Of a DNA stretch of 15,808 bases, positions 13,888 to 15,808 are shown piece by piece. The DNA comes from an uncultured Eubacteriales bacterium (GTDB lineage: Bacteria > Bacillota > Clostridia > Christensenellales > CAG-917), in the NCBI GenBank assembly GCA_900553825.1, contig USEV01000003.1:1-15808 (forward strand). Reading direction: 5' to 3'. The position numbers and the translations under genes were made by a program. Within the stretch, counting starts at the first letter, position 1; each line of letters starts with the position of its first letter. A model generated the notes under the pieces. That model was not told where the DNA came from, made no database searches, and saw only the letters and a program-made list of their open reading frames with translations.

Positions 13888-15051
13888 TCAGTCGTAATTG
13901 AGCTCCACCACTTTGCCCGCCTTGCGGAGGTTCGCGGCGATTGTTTCCACGAGCTTGAGCTTCATGGTGATGTCAATCGGCAAGCCCTGGTGGGCTGAGT
14001 TGATGGATTGTCCCACAAAGAATGTGATGTGCGTCGCGTCCTCGAAAAGCATATTCGCCAATAACGACGCGCCGTCCTGCTTCTTTGAACGCTTGGGGTC
14101 GAGGTCGGAGGTGGAGAGATATTTTTCGCTGAGCTCCACCAGCTTGCGCAGGGTGAGCACTCCCTCGGTGGTGAGGTCGATGCCCTTGATGTAGCCTATG
14201 GGCGGCACATCGGGGTCGGGGAAGTCGAACGACGCCGAAACCTTTTCGCCGAGGTATTTCGCGACGAGCTGCGAGCTGGTGCCTCCGCACACGATTTTTT
14301 TGCCCTCGCCGTGCAGGAACTGCCCGATGTAGTAGTCGTCGCGCTCCCTTTCCACGGGGGGACCCACCATGATTCTCACGGGGCAGTACTCCCTCGCGCG
14401 CACCACCGCGACGGTGGTGTCGTCGCCGGGTTCGCCCATGTAGAGGTCGTTGCAGGCACCCGCAATCATGCACGCTACGCCCCTTGCCGACATCCCCTTG
14501 CTGAAGTTTGCGTCGATGTACTCCTTGACATCCTTGCGCAGCCAGCCGAAGTTGAGCAACATCCCTATGCCCGCGTGAATCACTCCGTCGCTCATGACCA
14601 CTATGTAGTCGTCGGGTTGCAGGGCGAGGCGGGTGCAATACACCTTTTTGCCCAGGATGTCGTATTCCGTCCTCTCGGGGTCGAGGCACTTGCCGTCGCG
14701 GATGATGATTGCCTCGGGGTTGTCGAACTCGAAGAGCATTCCCTTGCCGTCCTTGCCCGCGTGCACCACCGAGAATGTGGCGTAGGCAACCTGCCGCACC
14801 TTGCAGACGGGAAGGGTCTGGACGACGGTTTCCACGCACTCCTCGAGCCCGATGTCGTTGGACACCATGGTGCACAGAATCTTGCTCGTCAGAGTGGCGA
14901 GGATGTTGGCTTTGACGCCGCTTCCCAGCCCGTCGGCAAGCACCAGGGTCGTGTTTTCGCCGTCGGAGACCTGCTCGACCTTGTCCCCGCAAAGTTCCTC
15001 GCCCTTCTTGTTGAGCGAGGTATATCCGCTTTCGAGAAAGAGGTTTTCCAT
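13888..15051 (-). CDS. SpoIIE/PP2C-type serine/threonine phosphatase with C-terminal extension
   Basis: A 387-residue protein from ATG 15051, which overlaps the upstream stop as TGATG and follows GAGGAGGACTG. Residues 1-about 220 are a SpoIIE-type PP2C domain: CGDKVE (Asp23), LADGLGSG (38-45, Asp40), MSDGV (153-157, Asp155) and GDDTT (209-213, Asp210/211), which together bind the two metals. It should dephosphorylate phosphoserine or phosphothreonine, often on an anti-sigma-factor antagonist. Residues about 225-387 (MVGPPVERERDDYYIGQFLHGEG... GGTSSQLVAKYLGE) form an extension I know only from hydrogenase-linked phosphatases; its role is unclear. Its place between two hydrogenase-type genes suggests it is the output of a hydrogen or redox sensor. 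The longer upstream reading frame is not used. Confidence 0.9.
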   Translation of the reverse strand: MENLFLESGYTSLNKKGEELCGDKVEQVSDGENTTLVLADGLGSGVKANILATLTSKILCTMVSNDIGLEECVETVVQTLPVCKVRQVAYATFSVVHAGKDGKGMLFEFDNPEAIIIRDGKCLDPERTEYDILGKKVYCTRLALQPDDYIVVMSDGVIHAGIGMLLNFGWLRKDVKEYIDANFSKGMSARGVACMIAGACNDLYMGEPGDDTTVAVVRAREYCPVRIMVGPPVERERDDYYIGQFLHGEGKKIVCGGTSSQLVAKYLGEKVSASFDFPDPDVPPIGYIKGIDLTTEGVLTLRKLVELSEKYLSTSDLDPKRSKKQDGASLLANMLFEDATHITFFVGQSINSAHQGLPIDITMKLKLVETIAANLRKAGKVVELNYD

Positions 15052-15780
15052 CAGTCCTCCTCGTCCTCCTTGGGGGGAGTGAGCGTCTGACGCAGTTTGA
15101 CGAGCGCGACCTTGGTTTCCGCCGTCGTCTCGCCGAGCAGGGATGCGATTTCCTGCGCCACGCGCATCTGTTTTTTGATGACCTCGTCCGTCGTGGCGAG
15201 GGTTTCCAGCTTGAGGGCGTTGAGCTTTTCGTCGTACTCCACGCTGTCGGTGATGTCCTTCATGACGCCGAACAGCACCTTGTGCTCGCGCAGCAGAACG
15301 ATTGAGAGCTCGATGTACTTCTTGGTGCGGCGCACGAACACCCGCTTCTTGGACACATTCTTTTCCTTGGTGGCGGCGGCGATGAACTCGTCGCAGTCGA
15401 AGCAGTCGAAGGCGAGCAGACCCTTGACATCGTGTTCGGTGATGCCGAGCAGCTTCATCGCCTTGGCGTTGATGTCCAGGATGCGGAAATCGTCCGCGAG
15501 CAGAACGATGCCGTTGGGCGTGTTCTGGATGATTTCGTTGCTCATGGATTCCGCCCGCGAGCGCATATAGGGGAGGCACATCTCGATGTCGGCATAGCCG
15601 TTCAGGACGGCGATTGCCTTGTCGCGGCAGGTGGAGTAGCCGCACGCGCCGCAGTTGAGCTCGTCCGCGGGCGAGTTCTTGCCCGTCTTGGCGAGCACCG
15701 CGCGGATGTCCTTTTCGCTGGGGACGAAGTCCTGCGTGATGATGCGAGGATGCGCCTCGGTGAGGTCCACGGGCACGGTG
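15051..15780 (-). CDS. Partial 4Fe-4S plus PAS protein, probably the C-terminal part of a sensory [FeFe]-hydrogenase
   Basis: The gene runs off the contig into the adapter; 242 C-terminal residues are visible. Near the start is PSEKDIRAVLAKTGKNS, then the 4Fe-4S motif LNCGACGYSTCRDKA with a fourth cysteine in EMCLPYM. A PAS domain follows (about residues 85-190): NTPNGIVLLADDFRILDINAKAMKLLGI to VLFGVMKDITD. It includes FDCFDCDEF with two cysteines. The end is a long helix, probably coiled, and an acidic tail. In known group C [FeFe]-hydrogenases (HydS), this 4Fe-4S plus PAS tail follows the catalytic domain, which would lie outside the window. A stand-alone PAS/Fe-S protein cannot be excluded. 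The next gene, a phosphatase, overlaps it by one base. Confidence 0.8.
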
Positions 15781-15808
15781 CTGTCTCTTATACACATCTG
15801 ACGCTGCC
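15781..15808 (-). other. Nextera Read 1 adapter (library artefact)
   Basis: CTGTCTCTTATACACATCT followed by GACGCTGCC is the reverse complement of the Nextera Read 1 transposase adapter, starting with the Tn5 mosaic end. It is not genomic. The apparent start MCIRDS of the last minus-strand reading frame comes from it. Confidence 0.98.

Noticed and set aside
15052..15795. N-terminal extension of the phosphatase reading frame
   Set aside because: It overlaps the 4Fe-4S/PAS gene out of frame, begins in adapter sequence and shows no domain. The ATG at 15051 has a strong ribosome binding site.
1..15808. CRISPR arrays, tRNA or rRNA genes, insertion sequences
   Set aside because: I saw no regularly spaced repeats, no tRNA-like cloverleaf or rRNA motifs and no transposase-like frame on either strand.

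Overview
The window is a 15.8 kb GC-rich bacterial contig. Both ends are Nextera sequencing adapters (1-50 and 15781-15808), so the outermost genes are cut by the library, not by biology. The gene content suggests a strictly anaerobic Bacillota (Clostridia), perhaps a gut Christensenellales-like lineage. The evidence is [FeFe]-hydrogenase genes of the putatively sensory kind, RocD, BioY of ECF transport, a type I-beta DAHP synthase and strong GGAGG ribosome binding sites. The lineage is inferred only; no rRNA or marker gene is present.

Left part, plus strand (51-3485): the 3' end of an unrecognised protein with a long acidic linker and a basic C-terminal domain, then ornithine aminotransferase (rocD), the biotin transporter subunit bioY and a TetR-family regulator. 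The first three overlap or touch; tetR follows bioY after 34 nt. A strong A/T-flanked hairpin (3566-3597) ends this group and can also end the convergent minus-strand operon.

Middle, minus strand (12310 down to about 3735): one compact aromatic amino-acid operon in the order aroF, tyrA, aroB, aroA, aroC, pheA, aroE-aroK fusion, aroQ and a possible 53-residue small ORF. It encodes all seven steps from PEP plus erythrose-4-phosphate to chorismate, then the branches to phenylpyruvate and 4-hydroxyphenylpyruvate. No trp gene is present. Upstream of aroF lies the most interesting element: a good sigma-A-type promoter, an 18-codon leader peptide (MNHNRNTFAYFYFKGFYI, seven Phe/Tyr in ten codons), and RNA segments that can form a 1:2 hairpin, a 2:3 antiterminator or a 3:4 intrinsic terminator. 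This is a textbook ribosome-mediated attenuator, and its Phe/Tyr codons match the operon's products.

Right part, minus strand (15780 down to 12343): a truncated protein with a 4Fe-4S motif and PAS domain (probably the C-terminal end of a sensory [FeFe]-hydrogenase, HydS type), a SpoIIE/PP2C-type phosphatase with a C-terminal extension, and a complete multi-cluster [FeFe]-hydrogenase-like protein. Together they look like a hydrogen- or redox-sensing module that passes a signal through protein dephosphorylation. This module runs straight into the aro promoter with no clear terminator between them.
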